A stretch of DNA of 64,000 nucleotides from Branchiostoma belcheri. Lineage: Eukaryota > Chordata > Leptocardii > Amphioxiformes > Branchiostomatidae. The notes beneath the pieces are model-generated. The model made no database searches and had not been told where the DNA came from. It saw only the letters and a list, made by a program, of their open reading frames with translations. The position numbers were made by a program, and so were the translations under genes. Where the stretch lies: assembly GCF_001625305.1 (NCBI RefSeq), contig NW_017803943.1, forward strand, positions 996,862-1,060,861. Direction: 5' to 3'. Below are positions 37,925 through 50,900 of the stretch, piece after piece. How positions within the stretch are numbered: position 1 is the first letter of the stretch; the number at the start of each line of letters is the position of its first letter.

Positions 37925-38436
37925 TATAGAATACATTTTATAAACAGTAGAAAAGTTGTGCTTTTGTCCACACTGCTTGTAACAGCTTTGTCCTTAAGTG
38001 ATATGATAGACACAAAATTCTTTACACTGCCAAAATGGTTTTTAAACACAAGCAACACACAGTAATGTATTTGAACTTTGAATACCACACACAAATTCAT
38101 ATTAGTGTTGTTCCCTATGTCAGCAATGTACAATTGGATATTAAAAATTCTCCCAAATCATGACGCCAACTAGAAAATGTTCCCCCAAAAACCTAAGCCA
38201 AATACATCCGATGTTTTCCATAGTAGTATTACCAATAGTAGAAACAAAAGGAAGAATCCAACAATGTTTAAGTTGTGACTTTTTGTGTCACAAGAATGCT
38301 GTACAAGTAGTATAGACAGGGAGCAGCAAAGAGTCGGATTTAAAAACAATTACATACAGTATCATTACATTTGCATTTAGTTTGAATGAAGATGAACGAA
38401 TTACTATCATATGACCTTAGTGCTACAAGCGGAATA

Positions 38437-38628
38437 CTGTAATTCACTTTTCGTGGTTGCAAACGTTCACGGTCTGAGAAAAATGAATATGTTTGTGGAA
38501 CTATATATTCAGTGGTGGCAGGTGCAGAAAAAAGAAAGTCCATGAATTGTTAACGGTAATGATAAGTTTGTGGTACTGAAGTGAAAGCCGCGAACATAAA
38601 CATATCGAGAAAAAGTCGTGAATTACGG
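38437..38628. mobile_element. 192-bp TA-flanked inverted-repeat element in the RFX 3' region
   Basis: CTGTAATTCAC at the left, and its complement (one mismatch) at the right, flanked by TA on both sides. A related truncated copy starts at 43116 (shared GAGAAAAATG and GGCAGGTGCAGAAAAAA). It has no coding capacity; its ends resemble those of the 41281-42575 element. Confidence 0.65.
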
Positions 38629-38790
38629 TAGATAGCGACTGAAAAAAAGCACCAAAATACTTGCAGCATGCTCTGGGGGGAAGTAAAGAAGGGGCATGGT
38701 CCGCACAACTTGTTATCAAAACCGGCGGGGACAGCACCACTACAGTAGCTAAAGTGTCCTGTCTCTACGCTGGGCCGTCTGGGGGTGTAG

Positions 38791-38919
38791 CTAGTTCAGC
38801 TTCTGGATCTTGATGCTGGGCTCGTCGGTGCCGTTGGGCGCGGGAACGGAGTCGGAGGACGTGCCCGGCTGGGGAACCTCTTCGATCTCATCACCTTCCT
38901 TCATCTCCAGGAGTTTACT
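38791..38919 (-). CDS. RFX1/2/3: RFX exon o: terminal coding exon
   Basis: The minus strand has the tract ttgttgttctgttctag, then AGAGAGTAAAC. The coding frame is [20 protein letters not shown], then [20 protein letters not shown] and N, stop TAG 38793-38791, with marked GC-rich third positions. Three overlapping AG acceptors are possible. Start 38919 (phase 0) suits direct splicing from exon m. Start 38917 (after CT) suits splicing from exon n. Start 38921 fits neither. Confidence 0.8.
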   Translation of the reverse strand, partial: SKLLEMKEGDEIEEVPQPGTSSDSVPAPNGTDEPSIKIQKLN

Positions 38920-41900
38920 CTCTAGAACAGAACAACAACCACAGAATAGTCTTCAGTACAGCAGACTTGCAATCAAAACCACTGGAATACTATATGTTAT
39001 AAAGTCAGTCCATCAAATATCTTATACACATCTATGTGTAGGCAGGCTGGGGCCACATTGCTTTGTTGGTTATCAGATTTTAAAAAATAATCCTGAACTC
39101 TGGCACACAAAGTTTCTTGCTTTAAAATTTTTAAGTTTTCCTCCCAACACTTTGTTTTCATCGTTTTTACTTTACACTGTCCGAGAGCCAAGAAAAATGA
39201 GTTAATGCGGCGCTGTGATAGAACATTAGGCAATCTTTTGAATGGCTCTCTCTGTATGTATGAATTTAAGATTTTTTTAGCACCATGTGTATTTGTGACC
39301 ACAGGATATTTTGTATCTTCCTTATTTGTTTGTTATGCAAAGCAGAATGACATGTTTGTGCAGTGATGTGGTAGTGCGGTGACACAATGAGTTGTGCATG
39401 CTGTGCTACTGATGTGCATGAAACATGCTGCAATTGTGCTGCTACAGGCAGGGGAATCAAGGAAAGGCACTGCACAACATCCATTCTTTATGCACATCTT
39501 AAAGCATGCATAAAGGTTCCGTTTGTTACCTTTACGCATGTTTTAAGACGTGCTTAAAGGTGCGATTTTGTGCAGTGAGGGAGCCAACATGCTGACGAAA
39601 CACACTTTTCTTCGAATACTTCCCAACACGTGTTTCGTGTTTACAACTTTAGTGGACAGGTTTGGGGTACATTCACAATCGAATGCCATGCAAACAAAAA
39701 ACATTACTCTTTCCCCATGTTATTTTTGTTAATATTCTGAACTAAAGTAGCCATCTAATAAAAAGAGGGGTGAATGAATAAAAAATACTGATGTAAAATG
39801 GAAAATTTGTTGCCGGAGCCAGCCTTACAGGTATACATGGAGCAAATGTGGGGATGAGCAGACATACCTTGCAAGAGCTTTCTTTTTTTTCTTTTTGCAA
39901 AAACAGAAATCAGCCGTGCAATCAGATCAAGAAAAAGGATTTTTTACACCTCCGTTCATACTAAATATTCTTACAGATCTGTAAATAGACGGTCAAGGGA
40001 CACAGGTTGGACAGTGCTGATTGGTTGATCAGTGATTGGAGACGTGTCCTGATTGGATAGCAAGCCAACGGACGGGAGCGAACCTTGCTCACTCATGCCC
40101 TCGTCCCAATCCAACTCTGAACCCATGTGTAGATACTGGAAGAAGAAAAAGGCAATTGTCAGTAAAACGGTTGACAAAGCAAGCATTAAATTGCTTACGT
40201 ATTCCTTATCTATTCTTAAGCTTGACTCACATCTGTATATTAGGATATGTTGATTTGATTATATGGATGACATCCGTTTCAAAAATAGAGTTTTCAACCA
40301 TACTTGTAAATTGTACAAAGCAGCTGCAAAATGAGCAAATACATGCCATAAATTGCAAAAAAATTGCATCAAGCATCAGGTTTCGGATTCCCAGAGGATG
40401 TCATCCATATAATGAAATCAACATGGCCTTAGCACACAGTTTAGCACACAGCAAGTCATGCCAAGACCAAGACCCGAAATGGCAGCAACAAAACAAGTAC
40501 AATAAGATACAAAAAAACACTCTTCTTTGCATTGATTTGATTTGCCAAGTCACCACAACTCAGAGATCCACTGAAGAACCTGGTGTTTGTAGAGAGTTCA
40601 CAAGCACCAGTGACTTCTCCAGTACATGAGCATGCAGGGAAATAGCTGAACATTAGCTTCAACACAATAAACTATACATGAAGTCCATATAACCATAGTA
40701 CCCTTGTAACCCTGTAACGGTTTTCCTTGTTGTACCCACCTCACCCATGACTGCGATCGGTGTCTCTCCCGTGGCGGCCGCGACTCTGTGCTCGATGAGG
40801 TAGAACATGTACTCGTCGTACAACAGGCGAATCAGGTGGAAGGATCCGAAGCTGGCCGCGCTACGCAGGGTCAGGTCACGGATCACCATAGAGCTATGGG
40901 GAACGGGGGGGGTTAACGACAGGCCAGGGAGAAACATGGTTATTACACAAAGGAGAAGGGACAAAACAAAATTAAACACTTTCGAGTGAAATTATTCTCA
41001 AAATTTCATAAGGTCAGGAATAGAAGGGGTGAAACAAAGTCTTACTTCAAAAGTTACAGTAATAATCTCAAATCGTCAGGACTATTTAAGTGATTAAGCA
41101 ATGTTACTGGTAAGCATGCATCATTAGCATCAACATTGCAGTTAAAGACAGAATTCCCCAGCTTAAGCCTACAGGGCACCTCTTGTTGTCATTTTTCACT
41201 GTAAAATACTTGTCACACTTTGTACATTGAAGTCCATATTATGTCATGTACATCTAGTTTGGGGAGTGTCTGTCTGCATACTGTAAGTCCATTTTTGATT
41301 ACGAAATCTTTAAGTTCACGGTTTTCACGAAGACGCTCTTCTCGTGAACTCACCTCCTCGCGAACCCATTCCGTACGTACCACCCCCCTCCCCCAGACAT
41401 CGTGCGTCTCAACTCTATACTAACAACTTCTACATTACGTAGTACTAGTAAATGACAAGACTCAACGAATAACAGCAGACTTCTTTTCAGAATCAAATAA
41501 ACTTTATTCAATGAGCATATGGTTCACGGAGTCATTATTTTGTTACTAGTAATACAAGTGTTTCTTGCGAAGAATGGTAAAAGTTTACAAAGCCGACTAG
41601 ACAACATCAGTTTTAACAAGAACGCTAGTTCGGCGATAACGTAGCGGTGAACAGCTGTAAACATGTGCAACATCGTACATACGGAATTTTAAAACATACA
41701 TCGGTAAAAAGTTGTTGTCGTGTACAAGCCACGTAAAGCAGAATTATTTACGGTACGGAAAATCGGAAAAAAATAGAACCAAGCGGGATAGCGTGGGTCT
41801 TTGTCTATACCTCGAGAGATCAAACTACACGAGTTCAACGTTACTCACCAAAGCTACACGCAAAAAAAATCATTTCACAAGATTTCCATACATCCCAAGA

Positions 41901-44900
41901 AAACTTACGCTACATATACAACATTAACAGGTATTTATAGGGAAGAATTGCACGAAAATCTACCGCCGAGTAACTGCCGGGCCGATCGACAAATCACAAG
42001 AAATCCAACATGGCGGCCTTTGTTTACATAGCGCGTTGTCTAATGGTCTAAGTTTGCTTTATTTTTTTATTTTTTTTTCTACTTGTTGAATCAACATGGT
42101 TTTAAACGTTCCCAAACAGCAAATTTATAGAACAGTGCGCTAAAATTTCACAACTAAAGATGATTTATGCGAGGACTACTGTGCAGAAGTTGGCAACATT
42201 TGCGAGTCGAAAGTTAAAAAATGGCGGCGGCTTTTGTTTTTACTCACGCGCCCGTCGGCTCAAAGCGGCTCAGATCCCTGTGCGGTCCCATCCCCTGGCG
42301 ATGTCCATGTTGTTGGCGATACTGTCCAGTGCACCCAGGACCCAGTTCGCATGGATGGGCTTCAGTTTGGACAGTGTCATGTCCACGGAACCATGTTCTA
42401 ACCGCGCGTACCTCGCACGTACCTCACGCGTAAAAAAATTATTGACTGTCGGTAAATTTGCAGATATGTAACGCCTTGTTAAAAATTACCGACTCGCGAA
42501 GTCATAGACCTCGTGAACTCCCAAATTGCTCCATCTCGTGAAATAAAGCATTCGTGAACATAACTGGACTTACAGTACCTGAAGGAATGTAATATTTTCA
42601 ATACTGTTCATACTTTTATTGTTGGTATATCTGTGCTCCTTCTCAATGAAATTGTAATACTTTGGTATATATGTTTTTGTTTTTGAGAAGAAGACTTTTA
42701 TAAGCACCCTGCTTTTTGCCCAATCCTCAGTCGTCACGTGTGAATAAAACAAAGCATACCTGTAGAAGGACCACTTGAGCAGGAACTGGCGGGCTGCCTT
42801 GGGGAAGGTGTCGCTGCCCTCGTACGGCTTGAGGACCTGGTTGACCACGCTGTCCAGCCACACCGCCCAGGCCTCCAGCGAGTTCTGCTGCTGCAGGGTC
42901 ATCTTGAAGTCCTGCTCTAACCTGTGCACCACGGCGTCATCACACTGGCACACCCACGACGCTTGCTCCTGGGGAACAACAGGGTAGGGACCGGTCACTT
43001 GTTTTGTAACTAACACATGTGCAGCTGCTATTAATCCAATGTAAATTGGGCTCAGCAGTATACAAGAAGAAGGGACAGGTCAGGACAGGCGGCATGCTTC
43101 TTTGATACTGTATTACTGTAATTCGCTTTATGTTTAACGTAGAAAAAGTTTGAGGTTTGAGAAAAATGTGGAGGTGTTCATGGAGCTGTATGTGGCGGCA
43201 GGTGCAGAAAAAATGTATCACGCCACAGTCATCCCTCAGTAAGGCATCTGGAGCAGCATAGTTCCCATTTAGAACTTTTATTCAGTCTGTCAAGATGGGT
43301 TTTGCCCTGTGGGTTTCTTCAAGTGTACCAAGGCTGAATGACACAAGTTCACAAAGTTTTCAATTTTATACCTTTCCATTGTATGTTGCCTTCTCTCGAG
43401 CATTGGTTACATCATATTGATAATACTCGAGACTCACAACATCCTAAAATACAACTGAAGGCTAGTTGTGTGCTTCTCTCACCTGTACGTGTGCGAAGTC
43501 CACCCTGTTCAAGTCGCTAAGCATCTGGTTGATCTGTGAGGTGTTCTGCAGGACGGCGCGCGCGGCTTGGGCCAGGTGGTTCAGCGACGTGTACCTCCGT
43601 AATGTCTGAGAGAACGCGTTCACTGCTGAAAGCTGCGGGGGACAACAGAGGGTTAGCTTTCTACGTTTCTTTCATTTGTTATTTTTCAGCTCACTACAGT
43701 TCCATTCCTTTATTCTCTCCATATTTTAGAAGAGAAGAAAGGATTTAGTAAGTTACAGATGAAAATAGAGGGACATAACTTGAAAGAAAACTTGAAAATC
43801 TGGCTGCATCCATCCCTGAAACAGTGTTTACTAAGATAACAACTTTTCCTTCAGACTTCAGAAGTTGATATTCCATTTCAGCATTACTAGTTTTGAAAAT
43901 AGCCAACAAACAAAATAAATTGAAGTGGTTTTATTCACATGTTTGATGTTGAATCTTGCAACAGACTGACACAACCATCTCACATTGATGTTGTCCTATA
44001 ATTATTGCTGATACACCTCTTTTATGTTTGTCAGAGTGTGTCTTACCTTGGTCTTCACCATCTTCTTTGGAATGTTGGTCATGGCTGCTGACAGCCAGCC
44101 TTCCAGGGACTTGGCAAAGTTCCGGATGGCCTGAGTAAGGGCACCTGGGGACAACACAAGAACATCAGCACACAACAGCAAATTTCACTAACAGATCTGA
44201 ACAGTGGTAGCCACAAAAAACAGGACTGATACGGGGTTTCTATATATTCATTTCTTATTAATTATAAGCACCAAGTATTTCAAGCTCATCTCAACCAGAC
44301 TCACTTGGAATGGGCCTGAGAACATCAGGAATGAGGACCTCCACTAGTGACTGGTAGAACACGTGGTCGCACGAGCGCATGAACGCGCACACCGGCTCGT
44401 AGTCGCACAAGATGAACAGCTTGTCTTTGGTCAGTCTCTTCTCCATGTCCGCGTCGTTCTGACCCTCCCCGCTCTCCGTCGGGTTCCTCCAGAACGTTCT
44501 CCAGACCTGCTCGATCAGCGCAAACTGTAGGTTCACCACCACGTCCAGGATCGCCTAAAACATAAACAGCATGTCAAAAAGGTGTCTATCAGTCATGCAG
44601 GGAAATATCCTTGTAGAAATAAATAAATAAAGAAAACCAAACAACCAAAGCTGTGTCTGGGTTCGAAATACCCACTGTCATACTTTATCATGTTTTCTGT
44701 GCAAGACTCATTGGAGCTGCTGGGTTGCTTGGCATGCATTTATTATTGCATACAAAGCACCTGAAACCTTGGCCATGAGCATGTGAGCTTATGGCTTGCC
44801 TTCTAAAATAAACAGCCAGTGTTGATGGCAACCTGAAAGATTGGTGGGCAACCTGGCTTTGCCTAAAATACATGGCAATCTAGCTTTTAGGCTTTTCGAA

Positions 44901-47900
44901 CCCCGAATGTGTTCTGGACTGACCTCGCAGTGTTCCTTGTACAGAGTCTGGAAAGTCTTGACGTCGTCGGCCGTGACTCCGCTGGGGACGGGCTCCGACG
45001 CCGTGCTGATGTCCGGGAAGGTGGGGAGGGCGCTGGAGGCGTCGCCCAGGAACTGCTGGTGCTGCTGCTGCTGTGATTGGCTGGAGTCGCCGGCCCCGCT
45101 GGCCGCCTGGTCTGCCCCACCGTCCCCGAGACCCTCGGGCCGCGGGACTGTCGGTTTGAACCTGGAGAAAAACACCCATCGACAGACGTCAAAAACAGAA
45201 CTTTCCATCTACAGCAGTTTCAAAACTGCTTCTAAACTCCTCTGTGTTGATAGAATCCATAGTTACAAATTTGAAGCCTTAGTTACATCACACTTCCAAT
45301 TTCTGGAGTCAGAGAGTAGATCTGGTGAAACGTGTTTGACTGAAAATTCATGGTGTGTCTCTCTTTTTATGTTGGAACTAAGGCTTAAACTTTGTACCTA
45401 TGGATGAAACTTGCACACACTCCACCTACCAGCTTCTATTGTACCAGAAAATGTCCAACAGCTTAAACAGTGCACAGGGAGATGATTTAAATAAAAAGCT
45501 CCATGAACAACTGTCTACGTGTTTGAAGGAAAAGTGCACCAGGTGTGGTTATGAATCCAGCCCCACTGAAATGTGTTAGTAAAAAACAAGAGCAACAACA
45601 ACCGCACACACAGCGCACACAGGAGACACACTCAGGGACCTGATAACACCCGAATCACCCGACCCCACCCCGCGGGAGCCCACCTTGGTTGGTTCGTGAT
45701 TGGTGGCGGTGAGAACGAGCGGTAAGCCACAAGCTGTGCTTACAGAACTGGGGAGTGGTGTGGCGTACTACTTACATGTACCGCTTGCCCTGGTTAATGG
45801 GCTGTTGTCGCATGGCCATGTGACCCTGGTCTTCCTGTAGTCTGTTTAGCGGCGAGGTGGCTTTGATCCGGATGCCATAGTAATGATACTTGGAGTTCCC
45901 CCTAGGTAGCATCAAAATAAAGGGAAAAGTTAGTACCTGAGGCTGGTGGCGGGCGGCGACTGATCCAGTATGGGCAGCTGGTTCAAAGGCGAGGACGGCT
46001 TGATGCGGATACCGTAGTAGTGGTACTTGGAGCTGCCCCTGGGTCGGTACAAACAGAATAGAGGGTCAGTACGTCCCGAGGGCGGCACGCGGTCACGTGG
46101 CCATCTTCTAAACACATCTGCACATGCTCAAACTGGAGTGAGAGAACACAGCTGTAGAAACACACTCCTCAACAGTACATCACTACTATAGGATGGAAAT
46201 TTCTATTGGACTTTCTAGCTATCAATATTGTGTTGAACAACAAAACTAGAATTTATCTTGTAAAGACTGCCCTTAGATATTAGAAAACTTGTAAGTTGTA
46301 AATATCAACAATTATATTAACTGCTATGAGCTACAATTGCTAACAATAGGGTTAACATTCATTACAATGTCCCAAAGACCATGCAGTTTCTTCATAAGCT
46401 GCTAGGTGTCATGCCAAGAGCTTTAACTGTCTCTTGCATACGACTCTTATTGCTGCTAAAACTAAAATTAAGGATTCAGCAACTGATATAGAGAACAAGT
46501 CTCGAGGCATTTAAATTCTGGCACAATTTTTGACTGTCTGTGACAATGTAGTTGCTCTTTGTGTTACGTCTTTGTGTTAATATTTCTGTCAATTTAAATT
46601 GGAGAATACACAAATACATGAAAAATAATCACAAACTCAGAGCTGTTATTTAATTGTATTTGATAGGAGGAGTATGTTGGCTTCCAAAACACAAGAATTT
46701 ACTTACATTCTATAAATAGTATAATAAGTTAATTTGTCCCTGTAAAGAGTTATTCAATGAAAATTTCTAAACCACTACAATACACAATGGTAACTAAAAG
46801 TGCCCTAAGACAACCTTTTCCAAAACAAAGGTGTAATGCTAAAAAAACCTATATGCTGAGCTGTAAAAAAATAACAAAACAATTCAAATGAACAAACAAG
46901 AAAATAAACCGTTCCAAAGACCTGGCCTCCCACCTTTTCTTTTTCTTGAACTCCTTGCTAGGGTTGCGATATTGGATCTCCATTTTCACCCAAAAGAAAC
47001 CGTACTACAAACCCAAGTTGGAGGAGTTTTTAGCCCAACATCCAGTGGTGAGGGGCATACGGTAACTGACAGAGGAGTGTGTAGTCAGGAGATGTAAGTA
47101 TGGCGCTGCCCAAGCGTAATTAGCTAACACAGTATCACCTCTGCCATCAGCAAACCATAGCAGCATCACTGTGGTACCCCATGTTTACCCAGGCACCCAG
47201 AAATGAGAGTTCACCCGAAGCCATAGCAACCAAACCAATTTCAAAAGAGGGTTTGTATAACTGTAAACCATCATCATTAGGACTTACCGATGGATTTTCT
47301 GACTGGAACTTATGTCAACTCAGTTTCACCTGGGTTTCCTTGAAATGTGTATCATAATAAAAAAGGGGGGAATACTAAATTTGTCATCATAAATCAATAA
47401 ACTATCAACATTTGATAGTTCCGGCTTTACTGGAAATGACTAGGTTGCCGAGAACTTGAATTTTGTTGAAAGTATTTGTAGCTAGACTTTTCCTGAAAAC
47501 TGTGGTAGTTTCACAAATTCCACAACTCCGTCTGAAGACTCCAGTTGAAAGGTGGTTAAGGTGGTCTTGTAGTCAGGGTTGATGACTCAGAATCTGAAGG
47601 TTGTGGGTTTGAATCCCAATCAGGCCCCAGTTACTGTATCCTTGGGAAAGGTACGTAACACCTACTTGACTCAAGGTGAAAATGGGTACCTAGCTTCAGT
47701 TAGGAATGTCCTCTTGGACAGGACATACAAGGTCCTTCCCGGTGTGAATGGTTCAAACATCACTGTCTGGTCTCAGGTTTGACATCTTCAAGAGGTGATA
47801 GTCACCTGTTACGTCAACCCTTCCACAAATGTGGTAAATGATGGTAGAAGTACAAACCTTGTTCCTAGTCTTCGCGTTCTCAACCCCAGAAAGACAGAGC

Positions 47901-50900
47901 GAATGAGCTTGCCGAAGGACGCTGCGTTGACGGGGTCGAGTTTGTGTTCCTGACAGTGCCGCAGATAGTGGTTGTACAGCGTGCTGCGGGGCAGGCTCAC
48001 GCCTTCTGCCGTTTCATAGTTCTCTAACAACCATTGTATCTATGGACAGGAACAGCGTACAAGTTACCATACATCATACTGAGTAACCGAATGTCTTTCA
48101 GTGCACTACAACACTTTGCTCTCTTCAACGCAAACAAAAACTACCACAAGCACAACTACCATGCACGACTAGCTTTTTTCTTCTTCTTTTTTTGTCAAAT
48201 CATACAGTAGATTACTATTCTTTCACCCAAACAAACTGCAACAATATCTCCTACTTGGATGCATTTTCCATCCAGAAAAAAAAAGGAAAAAAAAAATAAG
48301 AAGGGGGAATGAAAAAATGAAACAACCACAGACAAAAAACATACGTATATCTGACTTCATACCCACCAGCGGTCTTTGTTGTACGGAGTCCCACAAATCC
48401 CGCTGGTCTCACCGAGAAGGAAAAGAGAGATTGCGTGAATGAACGAAGAGTTTCATACAGGAGACACGGCAAAGTACCAGGGGAAAAACAGAAAGGCACT
48501 TTTTCTTGACAAGTCAAAAACAAACCAGGTTATGCAAAAAAAAAACTGGGAAAGGGCATTGCTTTCGTTCCAATCAAACTAAAAAGAGAACTGTTTCCAT
48601 CTTTTTTTCTAAAAAGTTGAAAGCTCTTAGACGGGTTCTTGATACTTCAAATGATCCTGTTTCAGAAAAAAAAAGCTGAAGGAATAGCTACGTGCAGAGG
48701 CTGATTGAAGAAAAGATGTGTAGCCGGTTAACAATATCAGAGCAGAAGCATAAACAAGACAAAGCTTACAGCAGCCAGCAGCATGGACATTGCAGAGAAG
48801 AAAACATGTGAGCAACAATGCCAACAGGTGTGGTTAAATGTGTACTACCAAGCCAAAAAGAACATTGTGTATATGTATAAAAGTACAAGAGTGATATTAT
48901 GACCAACAGAAAGAGTAACCACCCAAAATGGTGCACTGGTAGAGAGGAATAAGCGATTGAATGGATACAAAGCGGTATAAAAGAACTGCATGCCTTATTG
49001 TGAAAGAATGACTGCGTGTGATGTGCGTATACTCTCCCACATAGCACACTTCTCCTATGTGGTAAGTTACTCCGTGAACAGACAATATATAGCAGTGTGT
49101 CGCTTTTCTCTGACGTTCCTTCAATTTTGCTTTTTCTACACTTGACAATTCTTTTTGTTGTTGTTTTTTTGTTGTTGTTTTTTTGTTGGTGAGATCAGCA
49201 GAGTTTGTAGTCTTGTACCAAAGCCCACTGGTGAAGTTATCCAGTCCGCAGCAGTATCTTAGTTACGCATTACCTTAAGTTTCAGACAACATTGTACCAC
49301 ATAACTCCACCTCTTCAATGCCATGTTTTAGTAGATAAAATTTGGAGATGGGATACGACGTTGGGTGCTCAGAAATGTGGTACAAGGAGTGGTTAGTGTC
49401 CGCGGCGGAGAGTATCTTACCGTGATAGGAGAAGCCCGTGTGGGGTATGTGACAGGATGGCCCTGTGAAAAGATAACAACTTAGGGATGGTCCAAAAAAA
49501 CGATCGCTCACTGCTAGCAAAATCTATTCATTATCCCTCTTACCTTGATGTTCAGAGTAAGCAGAGGAACATTGTGTACAAAAGAATAACTCTGTTCAGA
49601 TTAAAAAGGAGAAAACAAGAGTGCTAGTAAAATTTTGTACAATAGATTGGGGTGATTTTTAATCCAAAAGCTACCGAACAATAAGTTTTTGCCTTGAATA
49701 AAATTCAAAAACTAACTTGCACTTGTATCTAATATAGCAGAAAAAATGCATGTACAAAGGATTTTAGGAAAAAAAATTGCAACTAACTTTGAGGAAGGAT
49801 CAGAATGTTACATTCCTTATACCTCTGCCAAGTGAATTTTGCTTTTGACCCTAACTTTTTTCTCCACCTAAAAGAATTGTGGTTTCCCACCCTTGAGAGC
49901 AGGGGCAGAGTTTGCAGGACTTACCGATGCGCCGGGATGTGCGCGGGCTAAGTGACTGTGATCCATGCCCTGTATGATGTACGTCCCTCCCGTGGCCAGG
50001 AGCGCGGGGTTGACTGTCGCCTGCGCGGGCTGAACCCCCATGGCTCCTGACGTCAAGGTGGTGACCACACCTGAAGTACGTGAGATTCAAAGCTCACCCT
50101 CAACTACTTGTACTGCATTCTCAGCAACATCTTCCAGTTACTGCAAGTCTTGGATGGCTTTTTAAAGATCTTGAGACCTTTTTCTTTTCAAACTACATCC
50201 TGATATATATAACTTCAATATACTATGAGTCTTACAGGCTTTTGTATAATAGTCTTTCAAGATCATGGGACCTTTTTCTTTTCAAAAATACAGAAACAAA
50301 CTCAACATAATATCTTTACCAATGGCCTGAAGCAAAATCAACACTTGTGCAGCATGCTCTATTAATTTACTTTACAAGAAGGTGGCTACTATTTTCATCT
50401 TATATAAATCCTTAGGCAATGTTGATTTGATTATATAGCTGACATTACGATATTTCAGTACAGAATCTGTATACAAGAAGTAGCATTTGTCCTATAATAC
50501 CAGAGAAAAGAAAAGGAAGAAAATGGCACACACCTAGCTGCTGCCTACCTGCTGTGGTAGTCTGGCCGGCGTCGAAGTACGCAGTCTGCCCCGCCTGTGT
50601 GTAAATCTGCGCGTCGCTGTAGGTATAGGTGGTTGGGCTATTATGGGTGATGAACGGCAGAAACAAAGGTTGGAGAAAAAAACGAAGGGTTTCGTACAGG
50701 GCCAGACCAATCGGGCGGTGCGACACAGCAAGCCTTGCGGGAAGCAGCGTTTGCTTTCTATTGCCTTCCTTTTGCCTTTTATTGTGCAGAGTTTATCTTT
50801 AAAAAATATTTCGGGGCTCGAAATCCATTTTTAGGAATAGGCGCACTGGTGCATCCGCCTAAAAAAATTGGGTGCATAAAAAATTTGTGGTGCACCATAC

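Larger units (their letters stand above)
37890..38790 (-). other. Probable RFX 3' UTR
   Basis: This is the AT-rich, non-coding sequence following the stop codon. It contains a TA-flanked inverted-repeat element (38437-38628). The first good minus-strand polyadenylation signals after the stop are overlapping AATAAA hexamers at 37924-37914. The extent is inferred from these alone. Confidence 0.45.

Noticed and set aside
44841-45407. 188-codon plus-strand open frame.
   Set aside because: It is the antisense of RFX exon h and flanking intron, and is not conserved in kind.
47219-47231. GAAGCC-AT-AGCAAC as an X-box.
   Set aside because: The left half breaks the consensus at the second and third positions; single near-matches are expected by chance.
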